A stretch of DNA of 50,842 bases, from assembly GCA_017448845.1 (NCBI GenBank), contig JAFSKT010000015.1, forward strand, positions 1 through 50,842, written 5' to 3'. A program made the translations under genes and the position numbers. Positions 26,372 through 35,547 of the stretch are shown piece by piece; the first letter of the stretch is position 1; the number at the start of each line of letters is the position of its first letter. Origin of the DNA: Lachnospiraceae bacterium. GTDB lineage: Bacteria; Bacillota; Clostridia; Lachnospirales; Lachnospiraceae. Below the pieces are notes generated by a model. It ran no database searches. It worked only from the letters and a program-made list of their open reading frames with translations, and was not told the DNA's origin.

Positions 26372-27487
26372 TTATTCTATGGTGTCGAATATGTTATGAA
26401 GGGTGTAAGGTTCAGTGTTTTTACGACCATAATGGTTGGTTTTAAATTCTACATGCATGAATTCGCCTGATTCTGGATCATATATACAGTTATGGATATA
26501 TTCCATATCAAATTCAATTATCGAGGAAAGCCTTCGGTATAGCTGTTCACCTGTATCATGCGTATCCAATTTACATAGCTCATAAAAATTATCGGGGGAA
26601 AAAGGAGTAGTAACAAACACGGTTCTGTATGACAATGTCTTATTGTAGTATCGTGATGACATTGTAACCGCCCCTCCCGAAAAAGGATCAAGCAGGGATA
26701 ACAGCTCTGAATATGGAATGGTTTCAGGACGTAAATCATCAAGGATAAGTGTCAATTCGCCCTGATAGTTCTGAAACGGGTCCTTTGTTGCTGTGGTTTT
26801 ATAATAAGATCCCTTCTCCTTTGCATTGGTTTCAGCAAAATATGTTTTCCCTGTCTCGGATTTGCCAAAAAGCCAATGAACATCCACAAGCAAATTGTTT
26901 TCAGCCATCTCTTTCTGGTGCTGCTTGGCCTTTCTCTTTAGATGCAGGTCGTGAGCTTTTTTTATCTTATCTGCATAAAAAGCATATTCCTCACCCGATA
27001 TTTTAGATTCTACTTCGGGAATCGTTAATTCTCCATTTGCAATATCATTAAGGATGAGTCCTATTTTGTTTGGCAGTGCGTTGGCTGAACTATTAACCCT
27101 TTTTGAGATTCTCTCGATTAAGCTCTGGTAATCAAAGTTGGCTGTTACATCGCTGCATGAGTATTGGCGTTTATCCCTTGCACCATCGGTGGCATGAATC
27201 AGATAGGAAAAGCCATTGTCTACATGCTCATCCCAAATAGTTATATTATTCGGGTTGTCTCCTATAATCTCTGCGATGCTATTGAGATATCTCGCATTAG
27301 TGAATTGAAGCATCATGTGAATGTGCGCTGATGCTTCATCGGGCTCGTGAGTGATCATTGCTATCCTTTTCGGCTTTAATGTTTTAAATACGAAATCGTA
27401 AAACTCGTTACATGTCATGCCGTTAGGTAATAACGATACGCGATTGACATACATAAAGTTCCTATATTTTCTTGTGTTGTTTTTCAT
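26372..27487 (-). CDS. Rolling-circle Rep: HUH endonuclease (Rep_2-like) fused to SF3-type helicase
   Basis: 371 residues. The N-terminal nuclease has the HUH motif in SAHIHMMLQF (about residue 54) and a downstream block YLIHATDGARDKRQYS resembling the catalytic-Tyr region of pMV158-type Rep_2 proteins. The C-terminal P-loop domain has Walker A LFGKSETGKTYFAE (about 212) and Walker B LTLILDDLRPE, the layout of CRESS-type Reps. It would nick an origin and unwind it, replicating the excised circle (or driving transfer). It is the second gene from the integrase and in the same direction (46-nt gap). Transcription must pass two hairpin terminators in a 285-nt leader. Confidence 0.85.
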   Translation of the reverse strand: MKNNTRKYRNFMYVNRVSLLPNGMTCNEFYDFVFKTLKPKRIAMITHEPDEASAHIHMMLQFTNARYLNSIAEIIGDNPNNITIWDEHVDNGFSYLIHATDGARDKRQYSCSDVTANFDYQSLIERISKRVNSSANALPNKIGLILNDIANGELTIPEVESKISGEEYAFYADKIKKAHDLHLKRKAKQHQKEMAENNLLVDVHWLFGKSETGKTYFAETNAKEKGSYYKTTATKDPFQNYQGELTLILDDLRPETIPYSELLSLLDPFSGGAVTMSSRYYNKTLSYRTVFVTTPFSPDNFYELCKLDTHDTGEQLYRRLSSIIEFDMEYIHNCIYDPESGEFMHVEFKTNHYGRKNTEPYTLHNIFDTIE

Positions 27488-27806
27488 TTATATCCACCTA
27501 TCCTCTTGAACAGTATTGGCACAGCTTCTTGATATGTGCCGCCGACAATAACAAGCCCTTTACGCAGTAGTAAAGCTATAAATAAGGAAAAAACTCTGGC
27601 ACAGAATGCCAGATAGAAATCTTTTATAAGATAGGAGGAACAAGCAGTATAGAAATAGTCGTTCCTCAAATTATGAGAAATAGCATCATTGAAAAATGGC
27701 TGAAAAAAACCAACGCCCCTAAAGGCATTGGTTTTATAAGAAATCATTTAGGTCGCTTGAAGTGTTAACTTTACTGTAAGTATACCCGTGACAATATAGA
27801 AGTCAA
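27487..27806 (-). promoter_or_regulatory. rep promoter and attenuated leader with two intrinsic terminators
   Basis: Minus-strand promoter TTGACT (27806-27801), 16 nt, TATACT (27784-27779). The leader of about 285 nt contains hairpin 1, a 12-bp stem 27735-27724/27717-27706 followed by a T run, and hairpin 2, CTGGCA (27612-27607) with TGCCAG (27601-27596) followed by AGTTTTTTCC. Both precede the rep ATG at 27487. This is the layout of copy-number control by transcriptional attenuation. Confidence 0.6.
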
Positions 27807-27870
27807 TGGCTAAATATGTCCAAATCGTAACTAATGTGTGAAGTATATATGAACTCAATAAAATGCCTGA

Positions 27871-30800
27871 ATGCGTGTCATTATCAGCGTGTCCGCCGGC
27901 TCCACGGAGATAATGGGTCTTGCCAACGGCAAGAAAACCGCCATCGGAGAAATGCCCGAGACCGAAGAGGAAAGAAATTCCTTCATAGGATATAACCCCT
28001 CTGCGTGGTATGCAGACAAGGGCCTCAGAACGAAGTACGACTTTTCCGCCCCTATCGTAAACCCTGTAACTAACCTGTACCCTAAATACATGGGCTACAG
28101 CAAGGTGATGTTCGCCCTTGTAACCGAGGCTAATGCCGAACCCGATCCCCGCCTTATCGAGAGGGATGGAAGGGTTTATAACGGCGAGAAGATAGAAGAC
28201 GTGACCTGCGGCATCCCCACGGAGGATGATTTTGCGGCGCTCCTCATAGCGACAGGGTTTATCCGCTACTGGCTGTTCGATAAATGGGTAAAGGCTCCTG
28301 AGACGGTCAAAGTAACGAAGGACACTGTGGTATCCGCATATACAAAGAACGCGGAACATGAAGACGCGCAGGGTCTCGTATTCAGGATAGAGGCGAACAA
28401 CCTCGGTTCGCTTGACGATGATGTTGCAAAGATAGTAAGGGTAAAGGACGAAACTGCCCTCAAGGCAAAGGAAAGGATAGACATTCCCGAAGAAGTATCC
28501 GGCGCGGCCATTGACCGCGACGGCGCAAAGGCTTTCCTCGACAGCTTCCTCGACGCTGACGGCGACCATAACGTTTATGATGACGGGTGGTACTACTATC
28601 AGTACTCATACTACAGACATCACGACGAGAACGACTTAAGGTACGTGGTAAATAAGAACTACGACGCAGTCGTCCTCCGCGCTGACGAGGAAAGGTGCAT
28701 AGAGGATACCCACAGGGATTACTACCACATCGAGAACGCAGAGCACGAAGGAACGCTCAGCAACAATAACCTCATAGACACCGACCGTTCAGAGACCGCA
28801 TACCTCACTCCCCAGCTTGAGAGGCTGGGATATGATGTTGCCCTGAGAGTGGCAGACATACAGGTCCACGGGCCTGTCTATGTTCCCGCAAAGAATGACG
28901 GCAACACGGACTTCTACCTCGACAGGACAAGGCATACCGACGCTTACAGGAAGATATATAAGGACAGGGAGTCCGGCTACATCTTCTATATAGATGATGG
29001 AGAGGACCTGGACGACACCGATGATGACGTGGCTATAATCGTCATAAACCCCGGAAACGGCGGAAGCGAGGACGAGACCAACATTCCCGGAAGCGTTACC
29101 GTGGAGGACGTTCCCCCGAGGACAGTTCCCGTTGGCGGATACGTCGAGCCCGGAGATGATCCGGACGGCACCCCCGTGGTGAACGAGGTGTTAAGGGAGA
29201 ACGGGTATGTCTTCGCAAAGAGCGAGGACAATAAGTCCAAGATATTAAGCTTCATCAATGCAGAAGTTTCCCTTGCCACGTCCGCAAATAAGATAGCGGA
29301 CTGGGACAGGGACGATTTCATCGCGCGCTTCGGCGTGTCCGAGGACGTGATCCCCAGGAACGCGCTCTGGGTGGGAAATGCCGAGCATATGCCTGTCCTC
29401 GGCGGAGGCGACGTGCAGAGCAGGCCCTCCGAACGGAAGATAACCGCGGAGATGGAAGCAAGGGGCCAGCATGTGGCCACAAGGAAGAAGAACATCAACG
29501 GAGACACCACATGGTATCTCCATAAGGGATACGGCACACATCCCCTGCCCGACACGGAGTCCATGAACCCGAATAACGGCGAGGCGGACGTATATAACAG
29601 GATATATAAGGACGCAAGTGGCTATCTCTTCATAATAGACGACCCGACAGAGGACACGGCCCCGAACCCTGTGGATGACGACAGGGCGGTGCTCGTGGGC
29701 TTTGTTGACCCCGCAGACGGCCCCGAGGTCATCTCCCGTCCCACAAGGGTAGACGACCCGAGGACCGAGGAGGTCGAGACCGGGGATGACATGATACCCG
29801 TTGTTCCCGAGCCCAAGGGAAGCAGCACGGAAGAAGGAGAGGGCGAAGACGACCCTGACGACGATCCCGACAACGGAGGCGAGGAGACGGACAAGTACTG
29901 GACGGACCCCGAGACAGGGGAGAAATATAAGAAGCACTGTTTCGGCGACATCGTGTTCATACTCAAGGACACCGACCATGACAGCGTGAACGAGGCGGTT
30001 GTCATCGGGGTGAACCCTCCTTCCTGCGAGAACGACATAGAAATACCCGTAGAGGTCACCGACGACAACGACCCGCAGAACATGGACCCCGGCCACCAGT
30101 ACGACGTGGTGAGGATACTTGAGCGCGCGGTCAATCAGATGTACCCGAGCGCCGCCATCAACGTGAAGGCCAACAAGGCGCCCGGCGCAGGCGTGAGTCC
30201 CGTCGAGATATACGGAAACCTCGTATACGAAGGAGAGGCCGGAGACGGCTCATACATCTATAGAAGGTGCGGCTTCGCGGGCAACATAGTCTATGTGGCA
30301 GACACAGACCATTCAGCGAAGGTCATCGGAGCGGACAGCAATAGGTACGCATACGGCGCGGACACCATATATATCCCCGCGACCGCCGTGATGACCGTGA
30401 GTGGGAACGAGATGCCCCTGATGATAAGCGAGGAGCTTGAGCACGCCTTCGACGGCGAGGGGACCTATCAGTACGATGTAAACGACAGTCATTACATAAA
30501 ACCGAACGCACCCGTGTTCTATAACGACCTGCCCTCGGCCATCGTGGTCCTCGGCGACGAGAGCGACGTTTACCACGCTCCCGGCCCCGGCGGGGACAGG
30601 GCTCCCTCCGGCATAGGCATATACGACGGCACACAGACATCGGACAAGTGCTACTGGAAGAAGATAGGCGAGAGGACCTACATGCAGGTCTATGAGCTCG
30701 GCCAGTTCTATGTGGCGTACGGCGATAACGACAGAAGGACGATAATCGGCTGGTACGGCCTTTCAAACGCAGGAATGCAGAGAGGCGCGGACCTTCTGTT

Positions 30801-33800
30801 CGACGTGGCCGCACTTAAGGACAAAAACCAGACAAACTTCGCCCAGACCATGATCTCGGACGATGTATTCTTAAAGAACGATACAGCGACATTCAGCTTT
30901 ATGAACTCCGAGACCATGCAGCCTTTAAGCGAGATTTCCGCTAAAAGGCTTATAGGTGTAAGGACAGAAACAGTAAACGGAGTCGAGAGAGAAGTAAAGT
31001 TCTTCAATATCTACACAAAGAACAATAAGAGGACTTATGTACGCACCCTCATGGACAGCATATATGAGTACGTCTTAAAGTGGGACGAAGAGAACAGCAC
31101 GACGAAGTCCGTGATAACGGGCCTCATCGACCCCTCGAAGGCAGGCGTGATGACGAACGGCCTGTACGAGACATTGACACTGCCTGCAAGCATAGGCATA
31201 TACCCCCTCGACAGCGTGGCTGACGGGGCGTTCAAGGACGCGAACGACGGAAAGAGCGTCGCAGAGATGAAGGGCAGCGTGCCCTTCGGAAAAGATGTTA
31301 TAAAAGACACACAGACGACATACGAGATGGTTGAATCCTTAGGGAACAAGTACGGTATCTCTGGCAGTTACACAGACGGCTTAAACAACTCCGGCACTGT
31401 GACCCGCAGCCAGACATACATGACCACTCCTTTCAATGTAAAGGATGAGGATAAGAACACAACCTTTGAGACAATCTCCTATCAGTATAAGTATGTCCAC
31501 CCTGCAAGTATAGCAAGGGGCGGGCTGACACTCGCAGGCGACAGGCAGAACGGCGAAGAACTTGCTATAATCACGGACATCGACTTCACCAATTTCGCAA
31601 CACAGGGCAGAAGTGGCATATGCTACCTCCCTATGCCTGAGTTCGTACCCAGCAACTCATCAGACGGGGCGCTTGTAATAGCAGTAGACGACAATGTCCG
31701 TACGCAGATAAGACGCATGATGAACCTCTCCGGGCGTGACATAAGGTTCGACACGCCTCTTCCCAATCCCGGTCTCCCCGAATGGGTAGACCCCGAAACA
31801 GGAGAGATACTGATTAACGCAACCGTGACGATCCTCGTAAAGGGAGAGCGCGGCGAAGGCGACTTAAGAGGCGCAGGCTTTGACGACATAACCGAGCTGG
31901 ACGGGTCGTTCCGTACGAGCTCTACCGAACCTGCTCTTGATGGTCGTCCGGGATTTACGCAGGATTTCAGCGGCAGGAACGCCATGTTGAACGATCAGCT
32001 GGATAAGATGCAGGAGATACTGTATCAGGCAAAATATAAGCCTGTTAACCAGGAACAATGGATGACCGCCAAAGACCTCGGCTTCGTATCTCCCCGCCTC
32101 TACGAGATGAGGAAGGACGAGACCACAGGCGAATACCGCAGCACAGGTTCGTCTCTATCTGTATCAGGCAACACCGCCGTAGAAGGAGACAGCGTATATG
32201 AGCTCCGCTTTGAAAGAGATACCTATGAGATAACAGAGATAGTAAAGATCGTGCAGGCAGAGTCTACCCAGACACTTAACATGGGTACTTTCAAGGTGAA
32301 GAACGGCGCAGACCTTTCACATCTCGGTACAGCAAGTACAAATGAAAAGCAGTATTACTCACTCCAGTGGTACTCCGACAGCGACATGAACAACAGGTTC
32401 GAGAACACCCTCGTGACCTCATCATCACCCGCAGTCGCAGGCGACGGGAAGAGGTACATTTACGGAAAGCTTGGTGGAAGCAGGTATAATATCAAGCTTG
32501 ACACCAATACCTATGCAGGAACCAACGTATCCACAGGAGCCAAGGAGAACGTCAAATGGTCCTTAAACGGCACCACGACGCCCAACTGGCTGACCACAGA
32601 CGCCACAGGCACCTATGGCAAACCCGGTGCACTTGGCTCCGACAGGTCCATGACCATCTACGGCTACTACAACGAGCCGATAGGATACTACTACAAGAGC
32701 GTGCTTAAGGGCGCTGCATTGAGGATCCCCGACGGAAGCAAGATAGGCTCGACAACGATAGCCGACCAGCCCACCATGGATCACTATGACTTCGCAGGCT
32801 GGTACACGAAGAACGGCACTCTTGTTAATGCGAATACGATGCTCACAAAGGGAACAAACGCAGACGATGGCGTGCTCACCGCGCCCACGGACGACGGGAT
32901 AACCCTGTATGCGCATTGGACAGGGAAGAAGAGCAAGGTAACCCTCGACAAGAACAAGGGTTCAGGCTCCACCACACCCACGGGCGGGACAGCGTCAACC
33001 ACTGCAACATATAATTCAGCCATGCCGACTGTCACTCCTTGCACTTGCAGCGGATACACTATCAAGGGTTACTACGATGCGAAGTCCGGCGGCACTCAGT
33101 ATATAAAAGCCAACGGAACAAGTGCGAAGAAGTGGGACAAGACCGCGGCCACCACGCTGTACGCACAGTGGACAGCAAACACATACAAGATAACCTTTGA
33201 CAAAAACAAGGGCTCAGGCTCGACCACGCCTTCCGGCGGAACGCCCTCAATAGCGAACCAGGCATTTGATGCCAACATGCAGAGTATTACGGTTCCTACA
33301 CGCACGGGCTACACTTTTGCAGGTTACTTTGACACCAGTGCAGCTTCAGGCGGGACGCAGTACTACAAAGCTGACGGCACCAGTGCCCACAAATGGGACA
33401 AAACTGCTAATACTACCCTGTATGCGAGGTGGAAGGCTCAGACATGTACAATTACATTCAATCCCAATGGTGGAAGTTGGAAGTATCGTATTGACGGCGG
33501 CAGCACATACTATGCTGGTGGCAGCAATACAAAAACAGCAACAGCCACATACGATGGTACATATGGAAATGCATGTTACGACGACCCTCTTAATCACTAC
33601 TGTGCCATCGAAAACATAGGTTCAAACGACAACAGAAAAATAGCATCTTATACGCTAAAAGAAAAAGAAAACTACACATTTAAAGGTTGGTATACTGCCG
33701 CCACCGGTGGGACAAAGATTACATCCACTACTAAAGTAACAGGCGATAAAACCCTGTATGCACAGTGGGAAAGGATTCCTATGTATATAGCCGTTCATGC

Positions 33801-34362
33801 AGGTAGTAGTGGAAATGAACCAGGTATATTTGCATTAACAGGAGCAAGAAATGAATCAGAGTTGCCATCAGACGTTATCATAATAGAAAGAAATCAGGAA
33901 TATCAAGGATATACATATGGGAGTAAAACCTATTTAATCCCAATTAACAAAGGTGATCATATTCCGTTTAATTTCTCGTGGACAAACACAAAAGGTTTTT
34001 CTTCTCCTGTCTACGGTAATATAGACTTATTTATAGCTAACGGTGATAATGTTAACGGTGATAATGATACCGAATGGGATACCCGTAAACGTAATAGTGG
34101 TTTTGTGACACATGCCAGTTTTAGCGTAGCGGCAAGTGCAAAAAATCAATCGCATGGAGTAGATGTAAGCATACAGATCCCGGTTCAAACAGCATGTGTA
34201 ATTCATATGGATGCATACATGGATAGCGCAGCTGAATATATTCCTACTGATGGTCGCATAGTTCTTGGTTTGACGGGAATTAGTGATGCAGATTATAATA
34301 CGTGGGCTAACGGGAATACATGGCCTTTTGACGGTGGATATTTCTACGCTCTTGGACACTAA
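27871..34362 (+). CDS. Giant modular surface protein (2163 aa ORF), 5'-truncated, with switchable C-terminus
   Basis: No signal peptide, no ribosome binding site and a stop codon immediately before ATG 27871, so the natural N-terminus is missing; the frame opens mid-domain (SVSAGSTEIMGLANGKK). At least four degenerate modules of the type IYKD...SGYIFYIDD...DDDVAIIVINP occur near residues 360, 577, 686 and 795, linked by acidic stretches. About 1610-1967 hold four InlB/Flg_new-type repeats ending in TLYAxW. A distinct terminal domain begins about residue 1970 (PMYIAVHAGSSG). DNA up to about 33450 is visibly richer in G and C than the last 900 nt. The last 302 codons lie in an apparently invertible segment. 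A cell-surface adhesin/stalk is likely, but expression in this copy is doubtful. Confidence 0.75.
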   Translation: MRVIISVSAGSTEIMGLANGKKTAIGEMPETEEERNSFIGYNPSAWYADKGLRTKYDFSAPIVNPVTNLYPKYMGYSKVMFALVTEANAEPDPRLIERDGRVYNGEKIEDVTCGIPTEDDFAALLIATGFIRYWLFDKWVKAPETVKVTKDTVVSAYTKNAEHEDAQGLVFRIEANNLGSLDDDVAKIVRVKDETALKAKERIDIPEEVSGAAIDRDGAKAFLDSFLDADGDHNVYDDGWYYYQYSYYRHHDENDLRYVVNKNYDAVVLRADEERCIEDTHRDYYHIENAEHEGTLSNNNLIDTDRSETAYLTPQLERLGYDVALRVADIQVHGPVYVPAKNDGNTDFYLDRTRHTDAYRKIYKDRESGYIFYIDDGEDLDDTDDDVAIIVINPGNGGSEDETNIPGSVTVEDVPPRTVPVGGYVEPGDDPDGTPVVNEVLRENGYVFAKSEDNKSKILSFINAEVSLATSANKIADWDRDDFIARFGVSEDVIPRNALWVGNAEHMPVLGGGDVQSRPSERKITAEMEARGQHVATRKKNINGDTTWYLHKGYGTHPLPDTESMNPNNGEADVYNRIYKDASGYLFIIDDPTEDTAPNPVDDDRAVLVGFVDPADGPEVISRPTRVDDPRTEEVETGDDMIPVVPEPKGSSTEEGEGEDDPDDDPDNGGEETDKYWTDPETGEKYKKHCFGDIVFILKDTDHDSVNEAVVIGVNPPSCENDIEIPVEVTDDNDPQNMDPGHQYDVVRILERAVNQMYPSAAINVKANKAPGAGVSPVEIYGNLVYEGEAGDGSYIYRRCGFAGNIVYVADTDHSAKVIGADSNRYAYGADTIYIPATAVMTVSGNEMPLMISEELEHAFDGEGTYQYDVNDSHYIKPNAPVFYNDLPSAIVVLGDESDVYHAPGPGGDRAPSGIGIYDGTQTSDKCYWKKIGERTYMQVYELGQFYVAYGDNDRRTIIGWYGLSNAGMQRGADLLFDVAALKDKNQTNFAQTMISDDVFLKNDTATFSFMNSETMQPLSEISAKRLIGVRTETVNGVEREVKFFNIYTKNNKRTYVRTLMDSIYEYVLKWDEENSTTKSVITGLIDPSKAGVMTNGLYETLTLPASIGIYPLDSVADGAFKDANDGKSVAEMKGSVPFGKDVIKDTQTTYEMVESLGNKYGISGSYTDGLNNSGTVTRSQTYMTTPFNVKDEDKNTTFETISYQYKYVHPASIARGGLTLAGDRQNGEELAIITDIDFTNFATQGRSGICYLPMPEFVPSNSSDGALVIAVDDNVRTQIRRMMNLSGRDIRFDTPLPNPGLPEWVDPETGEILINATVTILVKGERGEGDLRGAGFDDITELDGSFRTSSTEPALDGRPGFTQDFSGRNAMLNDQLDKMQEILYQAKYKPVNQEQWMTAKDLGFVSPRLYEMRKDETTGEYRSTGSSLSVSGNTAVEGDSVYELRFERDTYEITEIVKIVQAESTQTLNMGTFKVKNGADLSHLGTASTNEKQYYSLQWYSDSDMNNRFENTLVTSSSPAVAGDGKRYIYGKLGGSRYNIKLDTNTYAGTNVSTGAKENVKWSLNGTTTPNWLTTDATGTYGKPGALGSDRSMTIYGYYNEPIGYYYKSVLKGAALRIPDGSKIGSTTIADQPTMDHYDFAGWYTKNGTLVNANTMLTKGTNADDGVLTAPTDDGITLYAHWTGKKSKVTLDKNKGSGSTTPTGGTASTTATYNSAMPTVTPCTCSGYTIKGYYDAKSGGTQYIKANGTSAKKWDKTAATTLYAQWTANTYKITFDKNKGSGSTTPSGGTPSIANQAFDANMQSITVPTRTGYTFAGYFDTSAASGGTQYYKADGTSAHKWDKTANTTLYARWKAQTCTITFNPNGGSWKYRIDGGSTYYAGGSNTKTATATYDGTYGNACYDDPLNHYCAIENIGSNDNRKIASYTLKEKENYTFKGWYTAATGGTKITSTTKVTGDKTLYAQWERIPMYIAVHAGSSGNEPGIFALTGARNESELPSDVIIIERNQEYQGYTYGSKTYLIPINKGDHIPFNFSWTNTKGFSSPVYGNIDLFIANGDNVNGDNDTEWDTRKRNSGFVTHASFSVAASAKNQSHGVDVSIQIPVQTACVIHMDAYMDSAAEYIPTDGRIVLGLTGISDADYNTWANGNTWPFDGGYFYALGH
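33376..33455 (+). repeat. Inverted repeat IR-L of the C-terminal switch
   Basis: 80 nt within an InlB-type repeat of the giant ORF, matching the reverse complement of 35252-35331 with three mismatches. The last 53 nt (33403-33455) are identical. It encodes GTSAHKWDKTANTTLYARWKAQTCTIT; the copy on the other strand is in the same frame. Confidence 0.9.
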
Positions 34363-34401
34363 AAATGCATCGCTCTTAATATAGCCCTCATATACAATAT
34401 C

Positions 34402-34442
34402 AAACAACACACCCCGGTTTAGAAATCCAGGGTGTGTTGTTT
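34402..34442. terminator. Bidirectional terminator in the middle of the invertible segment
   Basis: AAACAACACACCC (34402-34414) pairs perfectly with GGGTGTGTTGTTT (34430-34442). It follows the stop of the expressed cassette (34362) on the plus strand and of the silent cassette (34450) on the minus strand, so it serves whichever cassette is in use. Confidence 0.85.
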
Positions 34443-35096
34443 ATAACGTTTATGACCATAGTGTCCAGCCAGTTTGTTCTTGATGGGAAGGAATCGTGTA
34501 AGACACGCTAAGCGACATACCTGGTACACCTACCTCATGTGCTGAAGGGCTGTCTGTACTACTATAACTGGTCGTATTCGCCGTAGGATCAAGTATTCCA
34601 GCCCAATAATAACGAGTATCAGCCTTATTTTTTGGCCTGCTTCTTGTGCAATAAAGCGAACAACTTGCGGAACTACCGCTTGCAATGAAACTGAAAGTTA
34701 TGGTATCTGTATTACTGGATCCGGCATTTTCTCTAACAAAGCAATCCGTGCCGGAAATACTGCTTCCGTCGGTATTGCTACGTATTCCTATGCCAGCAGC
34801 TCCATACGTAGTGCCGTTGTAATCAAAGGTATCGAAATTACCATTAGACCTGTCACTATGTGGTCCAAATCCTATAAACATATACACACGATTATAAACC
34901 GTTTTGTATGTTGCGGTCCGTACTTTCCAATGTGCATAGAGAGTTGTTGCTCCTAATACTTTATGGAGAGAAGTTATTTTTGTTCCACCGGTTGCAGCTG
35001 TATACCATCCATCGAAAGCATATTGTTTGCTTGCAGTATCATTTTTACGAAGCGTGAATTTTTCCGAGTTGTACCAAAAATCAACTCCGGTAGGAT

Positions 35097-35144
35097 CACT
35101 GTCGTACCATGCTCCATACTCACTGTCGTACCATGCTCCATACT
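35097..35144. repeat. Tandem 24-nt repeat in the silent cassette
   Basis: Two perfect copies (35097-35120, 35121-35144) of a 24-nt unit plus a partial third. On the minus strand each encodes eight residues of the type DSEYGAWY, so copy number can change without breaking the frame. Confidence 0.8.
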
Positions 35145-35251
35145 CACTGTCATACGTGCCGGTTCTATATACAACAGATGTAATTTCTGTTACCCATGCG
35201 TTTCCTTTTTTGAGATAATCAGAGAATTCTCCTCCAACATTAGCTCTTAAC

Positions 35252-35331
35252 GTAATTGTACATGTCTGAGCCTTCCACCTCGCATACAGGGTAGTATTAG
35301 CAGTCTTGTCCCATTTGCGGGCGCTGGTGCC
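35252..35331 (-). repeat. Inverted repeat IR-R of the C-terminal switch
   Basis: Reverse complement of 33376-33455; identical over 35252-35304. The homology stops at a TAA in frame with the silent cassette, marking the outer edge of the exchangeable unit. Confidence 0.9.
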
Positions 35332-35374
35332 TTAGACTGTATTAGATTCAGTGCAATAACTCCTTCACGCCCTA

Positions 35375-35403
35375 TTGACGCTTAAAACCCCCTGACGTAT
35401 CAT
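35375..35403 (+). promoter_or_regulatory. Probable promoter of the papain-like protease gene
   Basis: TTGACG (35375-35380) followed by CTTAA, 17-nt spacer in all, then TATCAT (35398-35403). The -35 region TTGACGCTTAA recurs at two other promoters of this element. The leader would be about 138 nt, unusually long. Confidence 0.45.
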
Positions 35404-35547
35404 TATATTGTAATAGGAAAGCCCATTCCACGCCCTTTCCCGCGATTTGCATTTCCGGGAGACAGTGGGATAATAGGATTGAAAAAAGACAACAGCAGTC
35501 AACGCCCGGGAACAGGGCGGTTGCGGAAACATAGAGGAGACAAAGAC

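Larger units (their letters stand above)
34450..35331 (-). other. Silent alternative C-terminal cassette of the giant surface protein
   Basis: An open frame on the minus strand that begins directly after a TAA abutting the inverted repeat and runs to TGGTCATAA at 34450. It encodes the same repeat (GTSARKWDKTANTTLYARWKAQTCTIT), then a different InlB-type repeat (about 35250-34930, ending TLYAHW) and an unrelated terminal domain (YMFIGFGPHSDRSNGNFDTF ... GMSLSVSYTIPSHQEQTGWTLWS). No promoter, start codon or ribosome binding site at its head. If the segment inverts, the giant ORF would continue in frame through this cassette for 267 codons and end at 2128 residues; the 105-nt size difference is a multiple of three. 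Confidence 0.85.

Noticed and set aside
27484..27747. 87-codon minus-strand ORF coupled to rep by ATGA
   Set aside because: It reads straight through two intrinsic terminator hairpins and has no recognisable protein character; I treat the stretch as the rep leader, though a short coupled peptide cannot be excluded.
27748..30814. Long ORFs on the minus strand opposite the giant surface gene (27748-28569, 28986-29564, 29245-30096, 30323-30814)
   Set aside because: They are shadows of a GC-rich, strongly biased coding strand; translations are low complexity with no start signals or family resemblance.
34974..35174. 66-codon minus-strand ORF (MYIEPARMTVSMEHGTT...)
   Set aside because: Wrong frame of the tandem repeat within the silent cassette; the in-frame reading matches InlB-type repeat sequence.
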